Source of the DNA: Clostridia bacterium
GTDB lineage: Bacteria > Bacillota > DSM-521 > Neomoorellales > SLTJ01
Direction of reading: 5' to 3'
DNA length: 44,697 bases
Assembly: GCA_024653205.1 (NCBI GenBank)
Contig: JANLFO010000020.1
Span: 1 to 44,697 of the forward strand
Part shown: positions 32,469 through 39,293 of the stretch, piece by piece
Numbering within the stretch: the first letter of the stretch is position 1
Layout of the letters: each line of letters opens with the position of its first letter
The notes under the pieces: generated by a model
Database searches by the model: none
What the model was told of the DNA's origin: nothing
Seen by the model: only the letters and a program-made list of their open reading frames with translations
Position numbers and translations under genes: made by a program

Positions 32469-32688
32469 TGCGGCAATCCCCTATAGGTGGTATGGGCAAA
32501 CCCCGCCGCAAGCGCAGCACAATCCACCCCTCAAGCACTTCTTTGAGGTTCCTGCGGCAATCTTCGAGCGTCTTCCCCGTGGCCCAAATGCCCCGCAGGC
32601 CGGGTACCTCGCCATAGTAAGGCTCATCGTCTTGGATTAGCTCGTACCTGGCCTCCGCCAGCGCCGCCTCGATGTATTCTGTAAGCAT
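32434..32688 (-). CDS. HicB-type antitoxin
   Basis: About 84 residues from MLTEYIEAALAEARYELI, with YYGEVPGLRGIWATGKTLED and RRNLKEVLEGWIVLRLRRG: the partial RNase-H-like fold of short HicB antitoxins. The preferred ATG is at 32688; five additional residues are possible. It overlaps the following hicA by 35 bases. No separate DNA-binding domain is visible. Closely parallel to the HicB at 34078-34326, so the two hicBA pairs are probably paralogous. Confidence 0.82.
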   Translation of the reverse strand: MLTEYIEAALAEARYELIQDDEPYYGEVPGLRGIWATGKTLEDCRRNLKEVLEGWIVLRLRRGLPIPPIGDCRIEEPEGLAIES

Positions 32689-32705
32689 CCCGTCCACCTC
32701 CACCC

Positions 32706-32890
32706 TTAGGTTAACCCCTCTTCTATTCTACTGTCAAAAAACATCTTGACCTCACCCTCCACCTCCTCCTGCTCCTGCCCGGTGAGCTCAGGATGAAGCG
32801 GCCGGAGGTCACCACGCGCCGGATGGCAGCGTCGATATCTTCTTGAATAGACTCGTACTGACGCCCGAGATCGAGCAAGAGAACCTTCAT
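32706..32890 (-). pseudogene. DegT/DnrJ-type aminotransferase relic
   Basis: The first ~40 codons read MKVLLLDLGRQYESIQEDI then AAIRRVVTSGRFIL, the N-terminus of a PLP-dependent sugar aminotransferase. It then jumps, one base out of frame, to HPELTGQEQEEVEGEVKMFF, the typical C-terminus of the same family. Some 300 internal codons, including the PLP lysine, are deleted. The relic starts at the broken end of the HI0074-like gene. It shows that this locus once carried an amino-sugar pathway gene. Confidence 0.7.
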
Positions 32891-33087
32891 CTCACACACC
32901 CCGGGCTCCTCTTTCCATGGCTGCAAGCTAGCTGAGCAGCCTTCCACAATGTTTCGAAGGTGTACTCAAACCGTTGAATGGCTGCGTCGCGTACCACATC
33001 GTCTGGCTTAACTTCATCAAGCGGGAGTTTCCGCAGCGTTTTCAAGGCGCGGCGCGCGATGACTAGGCGTTCCTCAAGTCGCCCCAT
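32887..33087 (-). pseudogene. HEPN-type substrate-binding partner, truncated
   Basis: The first ~52 residues (RLEERLVIARRALKTLRKL, AAIQRFEYTFETLWKAAQL) match the HI0074-like nucleotidyltransferase substrate-binding family, an all-helical HEPN relative normally ~130 residues long. After AAQL the frame continues for 14 unrelated residues (ACSHGKRSPG...) and stops where the aminotransferase relic begins. The C-terminal helices are lost. It overlaps its nucleotidyltransferase partner by 25 bases. Confidence 0.7.
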
Positions 33088-33440
33088 AATACGCCTTCCT
33101 TCACAACCCGCTTCCGAAAAGCGGGGTCAGCGCGAGACAAATCGACCAGATCCACGGTGTACGGCACCGTGCTCTCTTCAAGGGCTTCCCTCACGGCGCT
33201 GAGGGTTCCGGGGGGCAGAGGTTCCAAGGGGAGTACGGCCACATCTACGTCTGAGGTTCCGGTTGCTTTTCCACAGGCGCGGGACCCGAAAAGGTAGACC
33301 CGGGCCTTCTGGCCCCTCAAACCCTCGAGCACGATCCGACGGATTTGGGTTAGGTAAAGCTCCATCTCCGGCACGGCGGCTTCGTTGTCGCCTAGAGTGT
33401 TAGCGGACAGGGTCGTTAAGAGTTTACGCTTCTTGCTCAA
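33063..33440 (-). CDS. minimal nucleotidyltransferase (HI0073-like)
   Basis: A protein of up to 125 residues with the nucleotidyltransferase signature FGSRACGKATGTSDVDVAV and a following acidic VDLVDLS. The core begins MELYLTQIRRIVLEGLRG, so the ATG at 33365 (about 100 residues) is a likely start; the 25 residues before it are not family-typical. Its HEPN-like partner is truncated, which leaves this enzyme without its usual substrate. HI0073/HI0074-type pairs behave as TA-like modules in family surveys. Confidence 0.8.
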   Translation of the reverse strand: MSKKRKLLTTLSANTLGDNEAAVPEMELYLTQIRRIVLEGLRGQKARVYLFGSRACGKATGTSDVDVAVLPLEPLPPGTLSAVREALEESTVPYTVDLVDLSRADPAFRKRVVKEGVLWGDLRNA

Positions 33441-33566
33441 GAGTTACCCTCCCGTTTTCCTTGCGGTAACGCCGTCCACAAGCCTGGCACACGCCGGCGA
33501 CCGCGTCGAAGCTCCGCTCCCTCTAACAGGCGGACCAGCTGCCGGGGCTCCAACGACGGAATGTTC

Positions 33567-33738
33567 CTAGGCATTTACGGCCCTCAGCTCAAAGGTTTCG
33601 GTCACGGGATCGACGCCGCCGATGGTTAGAAACAGCTTCCTCCCGCGTGGTCCCCTGCCCCACGCAACCGTTTTCCAGGCATAGAGCCACCCACTGGTCG
33701 AAGAATCTTCTTAGGATAACTGTATAGAAGACCTTCAT
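33567..33738 (-). pseudogene. HicB-like antitoxin fragment
   Basis: It starts MKVFYTVILRRFFDQWVALCL then CVGQGTTREEA, the opening of HicB-type proteins (YTVXL...WVALCXE...GXTXEEA). The frame then changes and the alternative frame gives KLFLTIGGVDPVTETFELRA-VNA-stop. It may be a short antitoxin broken by a deletion or a genuine frameshift. No hicA lies next to it on this side. Confidence 0.5.
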
Positions 33739-33793
33739 TACCTTGCACACCCCTCTCAGTCTATATTGCCCAACCCGCCTGCTACAGGCGCAA

Positions 33794-33814
33794 CGGTCCG
33801 AGGCAAATAACCTA
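33794..33814 (+). repeat. 21-bp repeat, copy 1
   Basis: CGGTCCGAGGCAAATAACCT plus A, identical to 35405-35425. The second copy lies exactly at the right edge of the 690-bp duplication, suggesting a role in the rearrangement. Confidence 0.8.
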
Positions 33815-33868
33815 CTACAACTGGGCCATGCTAGCGGTCTTCCTTTCCGCTGCAGCCACGCCGCGTGC

Positions 33869-34081
33869 CTATTCGGCGTCATCCCATTCTTTCTGTGAGA
33901 TTCCCGCCTGCCTGAGAATCTCTTTAATCAGGCTGGCGCTTATGTCGCTCTGGTGAGGGTTGGGTACTCTGATCTTCAACTGACCCCGCCGCATGAACGA
34001 GTGGCGCCCACCTGAAAAAGGTCCTTCAAAACCCAACCTCCGCAGGCGACGAATAAGTTCTCGCCGGCTTAGTGGTTTCAC
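33869..34081 (-). CDS. HicA-type toxin
   Basis: A 70-residue intact HicA: PLSRRELIRRLRRLGFEG, then GGRHSFMRRGQLKIRVPNPH, then ILRQAGISQKEWDD. The GGRHSFM His is the catalytic residue of this mRNA interferase family. Its ATG overlaps the hicB stop by 4 bases. Length and motif spacing are normal, unlike the copy at 32235-32468. Confidence 0.9.
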   Translation of the reverse strand: MKPLSRRELIRRLRRLGFEGPFSGGRHSFMRRGQLKIRVPNPHQSDISASLIKEILRQAGISQKEWDDAE

Positions 34082-34326
34082 GCCTCAGCTACCAACCGGT
34101 TGAGATCTACGCCACCAACCTTGGGCAGGGGATCACGGTCCCGTAGTTTCAGCACTAACCATTCCTCCAAAACCTCCTGGAGGACTTCGCGGCATTTCTC
34201 CAGGGTATCCTCATTAGCCCAGACGCCCCGGCATGAAGGGATTTCTCCGAAAAAACTGCCATCCTCTAGCCTCTTGTACCTAGCCTCGGCCATGGCCGCC
34301 TGGACAAAAGCCGAAAGAAGAGGCAT
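34078..34326 (-). CDS. HicB-type antitoxin
   Basis: An 82-residue short HicB: LSAFVQAAMAEARYKRLEDG, FFGEIPSCRGVWANEDTLEKC, EVLQEVLEEWLVLKLRDRD. It precedes hicA with a 4-base overlap. The antitoxin-first order suits autoregulated production. No clear -35/-10 pair was found in the 45 bases before the ATG. Confidence 0.87.
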   Translation of the reverse strand: MPLLSAFVQAAMAEARYKRLEDGSFFGEIPSCRGVWANEDTLEKCREVLQEVLEEWLVLKLRDRDPLPKVGGVDLNRLVAEA

Positions 34327-34456
34327 TTACCCCACCTTCACTTTTTAGGTATTCTGTTACCAGGCAAATCAGAGCAACGGTTTCTGTCGCTGCTCTGTTA
34401 CTAGTGTACCACGCCTCGGCCAACAGGCAAAGGGCCGGCAACAAGGCCAGCTTCGC

Positions 34457-34713
34457 TCACCCGTGTCTAATTTCCCGCGAATACGGGATGCCGGGTCGTT
34501 GTACGGCAGCCGGTACTCGTCCGGCGATTCGTAGTTGTAGAGTTCCGTGGGGAAGTTGACGATCAGCGCCGTGTTGCCCCCTCGGCGGTGAAGCCGTGGT
34601 AAACCAGGGGCGGGATTTTCAAAAGCACCGGGTTGAGGTAGCCCAGGTGGAACTCGTTTATTAGGCCCCTGGTGGGGCTTTCCTCGCGCGGGTCGTAGAG
34701 CACCACCTTGGCC
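34457..34713 (-). pseudogene. RfbC-like sugar epimerase relic
   Basis: Three frame segments of one cupin-type sequence can be read: KVVLYDPREESPTRGLINEF then LGYLNPVLLKIPPLVYHGFT, next GNTALIVNFPTELYNYESPD then EYRLPYNDP, and finally GIPYSREIRHG-stop. This is the C-terminal half of a dTDP-4-dehydrorhamnose 3,5-epimerase-like protein, distinct from RfbC at 27958. Its 5' half has been replaced by the duplicated flippase segment at 34716. Two frame changes confirm decay. Confidence 0.7.
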
Positions 34714-34715
34714 AT

Positions 34716-35405
34716 CCAGAACCCCCACGAACGACCCGGAGATCAGGGTGACCGGAACGCCGACAGCCAGTACGTAGAAGGCACTGCTGGCTTCCCTTAC
34801 TAAATACGGAGGAACGTTCAGTGCGCGCTCCACCAAAAGCGGCGTGACAGCGGCCAGGGTCAGCCCGCCCGCGGCCCCCAGGAGCGCTTGCGTCGCTACC
34901 GTCGTCCAGACCAACCCCGGCACCCGGTCGGCTTCGCCCTTGCCCAGGGCCTCGGCGACGAACTTGGTGGTGGCCCGCCCGAGCCCCAGGTCAAAGACGG
35001 CAAAATAGCCCAGTATCACCCACGCCAGCGAGAGAAGGCCGAACCTCTCCGTGCCCAGGCCGCGCACGATGAACGGCATCGTGACCAGCCCGACCATAAG
35101 GGGCAGGACCTGGCCAATGAAGTTCAGTAGGGTATTGCGGGCAAGCAGACTCCCCCGGATCTCCACCTCTAACCTTCACCACTTCGCCGTGATTTGTGCG
35201 TCTGGGATTAGGTCAGCTACCCGGTGCTAGCGGGCTCTGACCCTCTAGGCACCTGCGCCGGACGGTCCAACGCTTGCCTCACTTCGGTAAGCACCCCGTC
35301 CACTTCCGCCGTTAAGACCACAACTTCTTCTCTTTCTCCTAGCAGGGCTGCAGTCACAGGGGCTACCGCTCAATCACCTTGGCTTTGGCCCCCGAGCCAG
35401 TCCTC
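34716..35405 (-). pseudogene. duplicated 5' end of the flippase gene
   Basis: A copy of 31581-32270 with one difference. It carries the first 151 codons of the flippase (start at 35166) and its upstream region, then fuses at 34715 to the epimerase relic, so the resulting frame encodes about four membrane helices followed by unrelated residues. A normal flippase needs 12 or more helices, so this is not expected to work. It could serve as a donor for recombination with the intact gene. Confidence 0.88.
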
Positions 35406-35425
35406 GGTCCGAGGCAAATAACCTA
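35405..35425 (+). repeat. 21-bp repeat, copy 2
   Basis: Second copy of the sequence at 33794-33814, starting on the last base of the 690-bp duplication. Confidence 0.8.
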
Positions 35426-35491
35426 ATCACAAGCGCGGCTCGCGGCCTTTCTATCCGCAGTATGCCACCGCTGTAAAGACCCGCGGCGCCC

Positions 35492-35905
35492 TCACCAGCC
35501 TTTAATGGCTAGGCCCGCAAAAGGATAGCGGGCGGAGTTGCGCGTCAGGAGGGCAAAACCGCGCGATAGGGCTATGGCGGCATTGGTGACGTCCGCCAGG
35601 GAAAGGGTTACGCCCTGCTCTAGGTATGCCCGCCGGAGTTTTCCCGCCAGGACCGCCTCTTCATGGGAGGGAGAGACATAAACGTAGAGTTCCCGGAGCA
35701 TGCGCGCGGCCTCTTCCTGCTTATCTTCGGCAATGCCGGTCATGAATTCCACAACCGTGACCGCCGAGACATACAACTCTTCCTCCATCTCTAAGAGCAC
35801 TCTTTCTGCTCTTTGGCGCCAAGGATTACGTGGACTGCGATTGAGGTCGATCAGGAAATCCGTGTCCAGCAGGGCTCCGGAGCTCTGGCGGGGCGTCGCC
35901 GGCAG
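35492..35905 (-). CDS. PIN-domain toxin with no standard start codon
   Basis: The reading frame contains a full PIN domain: ALLDTDFLIDLNRSP (first Asp and DTD motif), VSAVTVVEFMTGIAE with the conserved Glu, SLADVTNAAIAL (Asp) and LLTRNSARYPFAGL at the end. No ATG, GTG or TTG lies before LLDTD in this frame; the first such codon (GTG at 35800) would remove the first catalytic strand. A CTG at 35905 following GGGGGG, or the CTG just before LLDTD, could serve. Otherwise the start was lost by mutation. Partner of the RHH antitoxin immediately upstream. Confidence 0.75.
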   Translation of the reverse strand: MPATPRQSSGALLDTDFLIDLNRSPRNPWRQRAERVLLEMEEELYVSAVTVVEFMTGIAEDKQEEAARMLRELYVYVSPSHEEAVLAGKLRRAYLEQGVTLSLADVTNAAIALSRGFALLTRNSARYPFAGLAIKGW

Positions 35906-35916
35906 AAAGATCCCCC

Positions 35917-36156
35917 CTAATCTTCCCCTCTCAACCGGTTCACGAAATCGACGGCGTCGGGGATCTCCTCGTCGGAAACCAGACCCTGGTTGGAGCGCAG
36001 GTAGGCGAGCCGTTTCTGCCGCCGGAGTTCCTTCTCAATTGCCCCGGCAATGAACTTGGACCGGTTGCCTTTTCCGACCAGGCCATCAATCTCCTTGATC
36101 ACCCTAACCGGCAGCCTCACCGCCGTCATCCGTAAGGTTCTAGGGGTATCGGACAC
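35917..36156 (-). CDS. ribbon-helix-helix antitoxin
   Basis: A 79-residue RHH protein: RMTAVRLPVRVIKEIDGLV then NRSKFIAGAIEKELRRQKR, the canonical strand-helix-helix, followed by an acidic tail (SDEEIPDAVDFVNRLRGED) that should bind the PIN toxin. The ATG at 36156 has a good promoter and an imperfect palindrome upstream, suggesting autorepression. Confidence 0.83.
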   Translation of the reverse strand: MSDTPRTLRMTAVRLPVRVIKEIDGLVGKGNRSKFIAGAIEKELRRQKRLAYLRSNQGLVSDEEIPDAVDFVNRLRGED

Positions 36157-36173
36157 GTTACGTTCGCTCCCCG

Positions 36174-36198
36174 TTTGTAGTACACACAGTATAACAAA
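36174..36198. promoter_or_regulatory. imperfect palindrome, candidate operator
   Basis: TTTGTAGTAC-N5-GTATAACAAA; 8 of 10 arm positions pair. It overlaps the -10 of the RHH/PIN promoter, a suitable place for repression by the RHH antitoxin. Confidence 0.45.
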
Positions 36199-36216
36199 GG
36201 CGGGTGAGGTTGTAAA
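36188..36216 (-). promoter_or_regulatory. promoter of the RHH/PIN operon
   Basis: Minus strand: TTTACA (36216-36211), 17-base spacer, TATACT (36193-36188), 32 bases before the ATG. Confidence 0.65.
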
Positions 36217-36234
36217 GGCCGGTGGTCCTTAAAA

Positions 36235-36258
36235 GAGCGGGCGCTTCGGCGCCCGCTC
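36235..36258 (-). terminator. Rho-independent terminator
   Basis: A perfect 10-bp stem (GAGCGGGCGC / GCGCCCGCTC) with a 4-base loop, followed on the minus strand by TTTTAAGG. It begins within the stop codon of the lipoprotein gene and ends that transcript. Confidence 0.88.
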
Positions 36259-37288
36259 ACTGAATCAGCTCGTCCGCCTGCTGCCGCAGTTCCTCGCTCA
36301 CCTCTACTCCCTGCCGGGCCGCGGCCTGGAGGTTGATCACGAAGTCCAGGTCCTCCAGGGCCTCCACCGGCGTGGTGGCGGGGTCCGCGCCCTGGAGAAT
36401 GCGCAGGGCCATGGCGCCGGTCTGGTAGCCCATCTTGTAGTAGTCGATGCCGTAGGTGGCCAGCCCGCCCCGCCGCACGGAGTCGGCGTCGCCCATGATG
36501 AGGGGTATCTTATTCTTCTCCACCACCTGGAGCACCGAGTCCAGGGCGGAAACCACGGTGTTGTCCGTGGCGATGAATACGGCATCCACCCGGCCCACCA
36601 GGGACTCGGCCGCCTGCTTGACCTCGGAGCTGTTGGTCACGCTGGCCGGCACGATCTCCAGCCCCAGCTTGGGCGCCACCTCGCGGGCGATGTTCAGCAC
36701 CACCTCGGAGTTGACCTCGCCGGCGTTGTAGAGGTAGCCCACCCGCCGGGCTTCGGGCCGGAACTTCTTCACCAGTTCCAGGTCCTTCTCCACCGGGATC
36801 ATGTCGGTCATGCCGGTAGCGTTGCCGCCCGGCTCCTCCAGGCTCTTGACCAGCCCCGCGGCCACGGGATCGGTTATGCCGGTGAACACCACGGGGATGT
36901 CCGGCCGGTCCCGGGTGGCGTTGACCGCCGCCTGGGCGGTGGGAGTGGCTATGGCCAGGATGAGGTCTACACCTTGGGCCACGAACTGCTTGGCGATGGT
37001 CTGGGCGGTGGCCATGTCGCCCTGGGCGTTGGCGTAGTCGTAGGCTACGTTCTTGCCTTCCTGGTAGCCGTGCTCGGCCAGGAAGTCCATGAAGCCCCGG
37101 CGCATGGCGTCAAGAGACGGGTGCTCCACGATCTGCATGATACCGATGTGAACCTGCTCCTCTGGCTGGGTCGCCTTTTCCTCCCCTGCCGCCGGGGCCG
37201 GGCCCGCCGGCGCCTTCTCGCCGCAGCCTCCTAGCGCCAGCGCCGCCAGCAGCAGGATCACCACTACCGACAAAACCTTCCTCGACAC
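36257..37288 (-). CDS. ABC transporter substrate-binding lipoprotein (TrpX-like family)
   Basis: A secreted lipoprotein of ~343 residues. Signal peptide VSRKVLSVVVILLLAALAL with lipobox LGGC (Cys at residue 22), a low-complexity Ala/Pro/Glu linker, then the ABC_sub_bind (COG2984) fold: HIGIMQIVEHPSLDAMRRGF, IATPTAQAAV, VVFTGITDPVAAGLV, VGYLYNAGEVNSE, VFIATDNTVVSAL, LATYGIDYYKMGYQTG. Relatives bind aromatic amino acids or other small ligands for import. The GTG at 37288 is favoured by GAGGAGG 8 bases upstream. No permease or ATPase gene follows; the gene ends in a terminator, so it is an orphan in this window. Confidence 0.9.
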   Translation of the reverse strand: MSRKVLSVVVILLLAALALGGCGEKAPAGPAPAAGEEKATQPEEQVHIGIMQIVEHPSLDAMRRGFMDFLAEHGYQEGKNVAYDYANAQGDMATAQTIAKQFVAQGVDLILAIATPTAQAAVNATRDRPDIPVVFTGITDPVAAGLVKSLEEPGGNATGMTDMIPVEKDLELVKKFRPEARRVGYLYNAGEVNSEVVLNIAREVAPKLGLEIVPASVTNSSEVKQAAESLVGRVDAVFIATDNTVVSALDSVLQVVEKNKIPLIMGDADSVRRGGLATYGIDYYKMGYQTGAMALRILQGADPATTPVEALEDLDFVINLQAAARQGVEVSEELRQQADELIQ

Positions 37289-37381
37289 CGGACATTCCTC
37301 CTCTCGTCTCGGACTCATCTGGTCTCGGCTCTTTACTATTCGCCGGCCGGAACGATTATCCTCCTCCGCGGCTTTAGGGCA

Positions 37382-37762
37382 TTAGCGGTCGGGCGGGCCG
37401 CCGAACCCCCTGCCTCCCGGGCCGAGGCCGTACGGCCCGGACGGAGAAAGCCCTTGGGCCAGGAGGTAGAGGCCCGCCAGGGTCACCGCGATCACCAGGA
37501 GGAAGAGCACCAGTTTGCCGCGCTGCCGCAAAAGGGCCCGGGTGGCGGCGCCGATCCACCGGGCGTGCAGGAGAAGGTGCAGCGCGACCAGGCCGCCGAG
37601 GACGTAGCCGGCCGCGGTGTGCAGCCATCTGAGGCTCACGGCCGACCCCAGCACGGACACGGAACCGTGCCCCCCGTGGATAAGGCCGGTGAGCAGGCAG
37701 ACCAGCCCGGCCACAAAGAGGGCGGTGTTGAGGTAGTAGTTGGTTTCTCGCACGGAATGCAT
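37382..37762 (-). CDS. small cytochrome b-like membrane protein (DUF4405 type)
   Basis: About 126 residues with three to four helices (YYLNTALFVAGLVCLLTGLI, WLHTAAGYVLGGLVALHLLL, KLVLFLLVIAVTLAGLYLL) and His residues on the helices (LIHGGHG, WLHTAAG, LHLLLHARW) placed as in haem b-binding DUF4405/cytochrome b561-like proteins. The C-terminus is Gly/Pro-rich and exposed. The ATG at 37762 has AGGGGGAG upstream. A partner (flavoprotein or FMN-binding protein) is not seen nearby, so its electron-transfer role is inferred from the fold only. Confidence 0.7.
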   Translation of the reverse strand: MHSVRETNYYLNTALFVAGLVCLLTGLIHGGHGSVSVLGSAVSLRWLHTAAGYVLGGLVALHLLLHARWIGAATRALLRQRGKLVLFLLVIAVTLAGLYLLAQGLSPSGPYGLGPGGRGFGGPPDR

Positions 37763-38146
37763 GCAACTCCCCCTACGAACCATACGCGGCCCTGCCGCGT
37801 TTTCATTCCGACCCGGCTCTTATTGTAGGGGGGCCGGCTGAGATGAACCTGAGGGAAAGGTGAGAACAGGCTGAGGCCGGGACCCGGCTCGTCTCTCACC
37901 GGAGGGGCTCTTCCGCTATTTGGCTCCAGGCAAAATCATCGGGCTTCAAGCGAGGATCGCCTCGATATCTTGACACTAAAGTATAATAGCTTGCCTGTTA
38001 TTATACTTTTCCCCCTGCAAAGTATAATAAACTAGGCCATTGCGAAAAACAACTCTTACGGTGAGAGACGGCGTGCTCGCCGGAGGCCGTGGACACAAAA
38101 AACGGGTCCGGGCAACTCGCCCGCACCCTGCAACCCTTGTCGTCTC
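37763..38146. other. intergenic region between membrane gene and tRNA cluster
   Basis: About 380 bases without a supported gene. Its centre holds three copies of AAAGTATAATA in alternating orientation (separate entry); the rest looks like ordinary GC-rich spacer. Confidence 0.5.
37978..38029. repeat. three AAAGTATAATA elements at about 20-bp intervals
   Basis: Copies are at 37978-37988 (+), 37999-38009 (minus orientation, a perfect inverted repeat with the first across 10 bases) and 38019-38029 (+). Each contains TATAAT. The AT-rich block stands out in GC-rich surroundings, just 3' of the tRNA genes. It could be a multi-site operator, overlapping divergent promoters or the end of a mobile element. 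Confidence 0.75.
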
Positions 38147-38222
38147 TGGTGAGCCATGGAGGATTCGAACCTCCGACCCACGGATTAAAAGTCCGTTGCT
38201 CTACCAGCTGAGCTAATGGCCC
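38147..38222 (-). tRNA. tRNA-Lys (anticodon TTT)
   Basis: 76 bases including encoded CCA. Acceptor GGGCCAT pairs with ATGGCTC (one G-T). The anticodon arm GGACTTTTAATCC gives TTT, and the T-arm GGAGGTTCGAATCCTCC is perfect. Third in a His-Gln-Lys transcript. Confidence 0.95.
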
Positions 38223-38227
38223 ACCTT

Positions 38228-38302
38228 TGGCTGGGGCGGCTGGATTCGAACCAACGCATCGCGGATCCAAAGTCCGCTGCCTTACCGCTTGGCTACGCCC
38301 CA
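38228..38302 (-). tRNA. tRNA-Gln (anticodon TTG)
   Basis: 75 bases with CCA. Acceptor TGGGGCG pairs with CGCCCCA, and the anticodon loop CTTTGGA gives TTG. Five bases separate it from tRNA-Lys. Confidence 0.95.
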
Positions 38303-38308
38303 ATGAAA

Positions 38309-38386
38309 TGGGGTGGGTGAAGGGATTCGAACCCATGGCCTCCAGGGCCACAACCTGGCGCTCTAACCAGCTGAGCTACACCCACC
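38309..38386 (-). tRNA. tRNA-His (anticodon GTG)
   Basis: Acceptor GTGGGTG pairs with CACCCAC. An additional G at position -1 (38386) faces the C discriminator, the tRNA-His identity element. The anticodon stem CCAGG/CCTGG encloses loop TTGTGGC. CCA is encoded. Confidence 0.95.
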
Positions 38387-38398
38387 ACGCGCAAGTAG

Positions 38399-38428
38399 AG
38401 TATAGCAGAGCCGCTTTTGCCGTGTCAA
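38399..38428 (-). promoter_or_regulatory. promoter of the tRNA operon
   Basis: Minus strand: consensus TTGACA (38428-38423), 18-base spacer, TATACT (38404-38399), about 13 bases before tRNA-His. Confidence 0.8.
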
Positions 38429-38476
38429 GCTCAGCTGCCCCGCGCGCCCGGAGCCGGCTACCCGCAGGTCCCTCGG

Positions 38477-38890
38477 TCATGGCTCGGGCGAAAGCCTTTC
38501 CCGCACGAAGGCCACCACTTCTTCCGCCAAGCGGGCCGCCTCTTGTGCCGCCTCCCCGGTGTAGACCCGTGCCGGGATGCTGTCCGGCAGCCCGTTGGGG
38601 TAGCGGGTAGGCACGTAGTATCCGTCCAGGATGGACCAACGCTTGACCCTTTGGGCGAACTCCGGCTCCCACCGGGCGGCCTGGTGGCAGAGCCGCTCCA
38701 GAGAGTGCCCAAGCACTACTTCCTCGCCCTGAGCGTAGATGAAGGCCTTTACCGCCTTTTCTCCCACCTGTTGGGCCAGGAAACAGGCCAGGTGATAGCC
38801 CCCGCGCGCGGCCAAATCTTTGGTCCAGCGCAAGTCCTCCTCGGCCTGGAGCAGCCAGCGCCGGCCCTCTTCAAATGGGGTTCTTCTCAT
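38477..38890 (-). CDS. HEPN-domain protein
   Basis: A 137-residue all-helical HEPN protein of the PF05168 type: EEGRRWLLQAEEDLRWTKDL, YHLACFLAQQVGEKAVKAFI, GHSLERLCHQAA, LDGYYVPTRYPNGLPD. The YYVPTRYP segment is characteristic of the subfamily paired with minimal nucleotidyltransferases. The classical RX4H RNase motif is not obvious, so catalytic activity is uncertain. Its ATG overlaps the nucleotidyltransferase gene by 20 bases. Confidence 0.87.
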   Translation of the reverse strand: MRRTPFEEGRRWLLQAEEDLRWTKDLAARGGYHLACFLAQQVGEKAVKAFIYAQGEEVVLGHSLERLCHQAARWEPEFAQRVKRWSILDGYYVPTRYPNGLPDSIPARVYTGEAAQEAARLAEEVVAFVRERLSPEP

Positions 38891-39266
38891 AGAGGACCAC
38901 TTCCTTCGCCAGGAGGTGCTTGAAAAACGGGGATTCCTTGAGGGAGGCCATTTCTTCCGCCGTATAGCAGAACAAGTCCACGTCTACCGGCAGGGCCAGC
39001 AGGGGATAAAGCCGGCGCAGGCGCTCTACAAAGGGCAGCTCGGTGCGCATCACTACCAAAAGGTCGAGGTCGCTCCTGAGATCGGCCCGCCCTTCGGCGT
39101 AGGAGCCCACCAGGCTTACCCGCTCCACTTCCTCGAGGGCGGATAGCGCTTGCACCGCCCGCCGCAGCGATTCCGCCAAGAGCCGCCGATACCGCTCGCG
39201 CTCTCCGGCCAGCCCTTGGGACCCGGCCAAGGCAACTCCGCCCGTTTTTCGTCCCTTGCCGGCCAA
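38871..39266 (-). CDS. minimal nucleotidyltransferase (HEPN partner)
   Basis: A 131-residue nucleotidyltransferase: VSLVGSYAEGRADLRSDLDL then LVV holds the GSX-DXD site, and PVDVDLFCYT the third acidic residue. It forms an MNT/HEPN TA-like pair with the downstream gene. The first ~20 residues (MAGKGRKTGGVAL...) look non-conserved; a later start is possible, for instance just before ERERYRRLLAES. Confidence 0.86.
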   Translation of the reverse strand: MAGKGRKTGGVALAGSQGLAGERERYRRLLAESLRRAVQALSALEEVERVSLVGSYAEGRADLRSDLDLLVVMRTELPFVERLRRLYPLLALPVDVDLFCYTAEEMASLKESPFFKHLLAKEVVLYEKNPI

Positions 39267-39293
39267 GGTATTGCCGCCTCCCCTACCACCAGT

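Noticed and set aside
37970-37986. TTGACA followed by TATAAT near 37970-37986 as a promoter
   Set aside because: The spacer is only about 6 bases, far too short for a sigma-A promoter; the TATAAT belongs to the AAAGTATAATA repeat.
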